Part shown: in pieces, positions 5,481 through 6,310 of the stretch
How the letters are laid out: each line of letters begins with the position of its first letter
Position numbering within the stretch: position 1 is the stretch's first letter
From: Candidatus Omnitrophota bacterium
GTDB taxonomy: Bacteria; Ratteibacteria; UBA8468; B48-G9; JAFGKM01
Direction of reading: 5' to 3'
Assembly: GCA_023818785.1 (NCBI GenBank)
Contig: JAMWCO010000091.1
Coordinates: 1-6,310, forward strand
Length of the DNA stretch: 6,310 nt
The notes under the pieces: model-generated
Told to the model about the DNA's origin: nothing
Database searches by the model: none
The model's input: only the letters and a program-made list of their open reading frames with translations
Made by a program: the position numbers and the translations under genes

Positions 5481-6310
5481 ATGAAAATTGCATTTATATC
5501 ACTTGGATGCCCTAAAAATCTTTTTGATACAGAACAACTTATTGCAATATGTGGCCAGGAGGGCTTTATCTTCACAAATTCAATCAAAGAAGCAGATTTA
5601 GTTATTATAAATACTTGTGGATTTATAAAAGATGCTGTTAAAGAGTCAGAAGAAAATATAGAAATGGTCTTAAAAGAAAATAAAGAAATAATAATATGGG
5701 GATGCCTTGTTCAAAGAGAAAAAGAAAAATTACTTGAAAAATATAAAAATGTAAAAGGAATTGTTGGGGTTGGGAATCCAGAAGAGGTTTTTAAAATAAT
5801 AAAAGAGAATAAAAGAGGAATTGTTAATATAAAAGAAAATTGTTTTGAAAGTAAAGAATTCCCAAGATTTATAACAACCTTCCCATATGCATACATAAGA
5901 ATATCTGATGGATGTAAAAATTTTTGTAGTTATTGTCTAATACCAAAATTAAGAGGTCCTTTAAGGAGTAGAAAAATGAAGGATATTTTGAAAGAAGCAG
6001 AAAATATTGAAAAATTAAACTTTAAAGAAATTATACTTATTGCACAGGATACAACAAATTATGGAGTTGATTTAAATGATGGAAGTAACTTAATTAAACT
6101 TTTGGATGAACTTGAAAAATTTGGTTTTGAATGGATAAGAGTAATGTATATGCATCCAGGACATATTAAAGATGATTTAATTGAAAAAATAGGAGAAAGT
6201 AAAAAAATATGTAAATATTTTGATATTCCAATCCAACATATATCAGAAAAAATACTTAAAAAGATGAATAGACCAATTATTGATTATAGGGAATTAATTG
6301 AAAAAATTAA
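5481..6310 (+). CDS. rimO: Ribosomal protein S12 methylthiotransferase RimO (3' end outside window)
   Basis: 276 codons are visible and the frame is still open at the right edge; the family is usually about 430-440 residues. RimO is a radical SAM enzyme that methylthiolates a conserved aspartate of ribosomal protein S12. The N-terminal methylthiotransferase domain has the start signature SLGCPKNLFDTE and the three cysteines of the auxiliary iron-sulfur cluster: Cys10, Cys46 (NTCGF) and Cys75 (WGCLVQR). The radical SAM core carries CKNFCSYC with Cys145, Cys149 and Cys152, then IPKLRG, AQDTTNYG (188-195) and DIPIQH (248-253). The GCPKN start and DIPIQH favour RimO over MiaB, whose start motif is closer to GCQMN. 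The C-terminal TRAM domain would lie outside the window. ATG at 5481 follows the ftsK stop by 6 bases, with only a weak GGAA before it, so coupling to ftsK is likely. Confidence 0.95.
   Translation, partial: MKIAFISLGCPKNLFDTEQLIAICGQEGFIFTNSIKEADLVIINTCGFIKDAVKESEENIEMVLKENKEIIIWGCLVQREKEKLLEKYKNVKGIVGVGNPEEVFKIIKENKRGIVNIKENCFESKEFPRFITTFPYAYIRISDGCKNFCSYCLIPKLRGPLRSRKMKDILKEAENIEKLNFKEIILIAQDTTNYGVDLNDGSNLIKLLDELEKFGFEWIRVMYMHPGHIKDDLIEKIGESKKICKYFDIPIQHISEKILKKMNRPIIDYRELIEKI

Overview
The window is bacterial chromosome of low GC: lines sampled by eye run from about 12-20% at the left edge to 25-38% over the conserved genes. It is almost fully coding. Arginine is written almost entirely with AGA/AGG, isoleucine often with ATA, and the proteins are rich in Lys, Glu and Ile. 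Most genes have Shine-Dalgarno sites. This fits an AT-rich bacterium, perhaps a thermophile, perhaps from a little-sampled lineage. I cannot assign a phylum from the sequence alone.

Layout. Two transcription units diverge from a 98-base intergenic region at 3256-3353. Leftward (minus strand) lie pgk (2071-3255), tpiA (1264-2016), an ECF sigma factor gene (763-1263), a single-pass membrane protein that is probably its anti-sigma factor (255-719), and the start of a secreted protein that leaves the window at base 1 (1-268). Gaps are small: 54 bases between pgk and tpiA, 0 between tpiA and sigma (TAAATG), 43 between sigma and the membrane protein, and a 14-base overlap into the last gene. Rightward (plus strand) lie ftsK (3354-5474) and, 6 bases further on, rimO (5481 to beyond the right edge).

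How the genes work together. Pgk and TpiA are adjacent enzymes of lower glycolysis/gluconeogenesis. A strong sigma70-type promoter (TTGACA, 16 bases, TAAAAT) stands just upstream of pgk. The last three leftward genes look like a signalling cassette: cytoplasmic ECF sigma factor, membrane partner, and exported protein, in the same order as rpoE-rseA-rseB. They are joined directly to the end of the glycolytic genes. A second sigma70-like promoter inside the end of tpiA could let the cassette be transcribed separately. FtsK (DNA translocase for chromosome segregation and division) and RimO (methylthiolation of ribosomal protein S12) form the rightward unit.

Most of the window is ordinary housekeeping. 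The part worth a second look is the sigma/membrane protein/secreted protein cassette: the two downstream proteins match no family I recognise, and the putative anti-sigma factor has no zinc-finger motif. I saw no RNA genes, mobile elements, CRISPR arrays or convincing intrinsic terminators.
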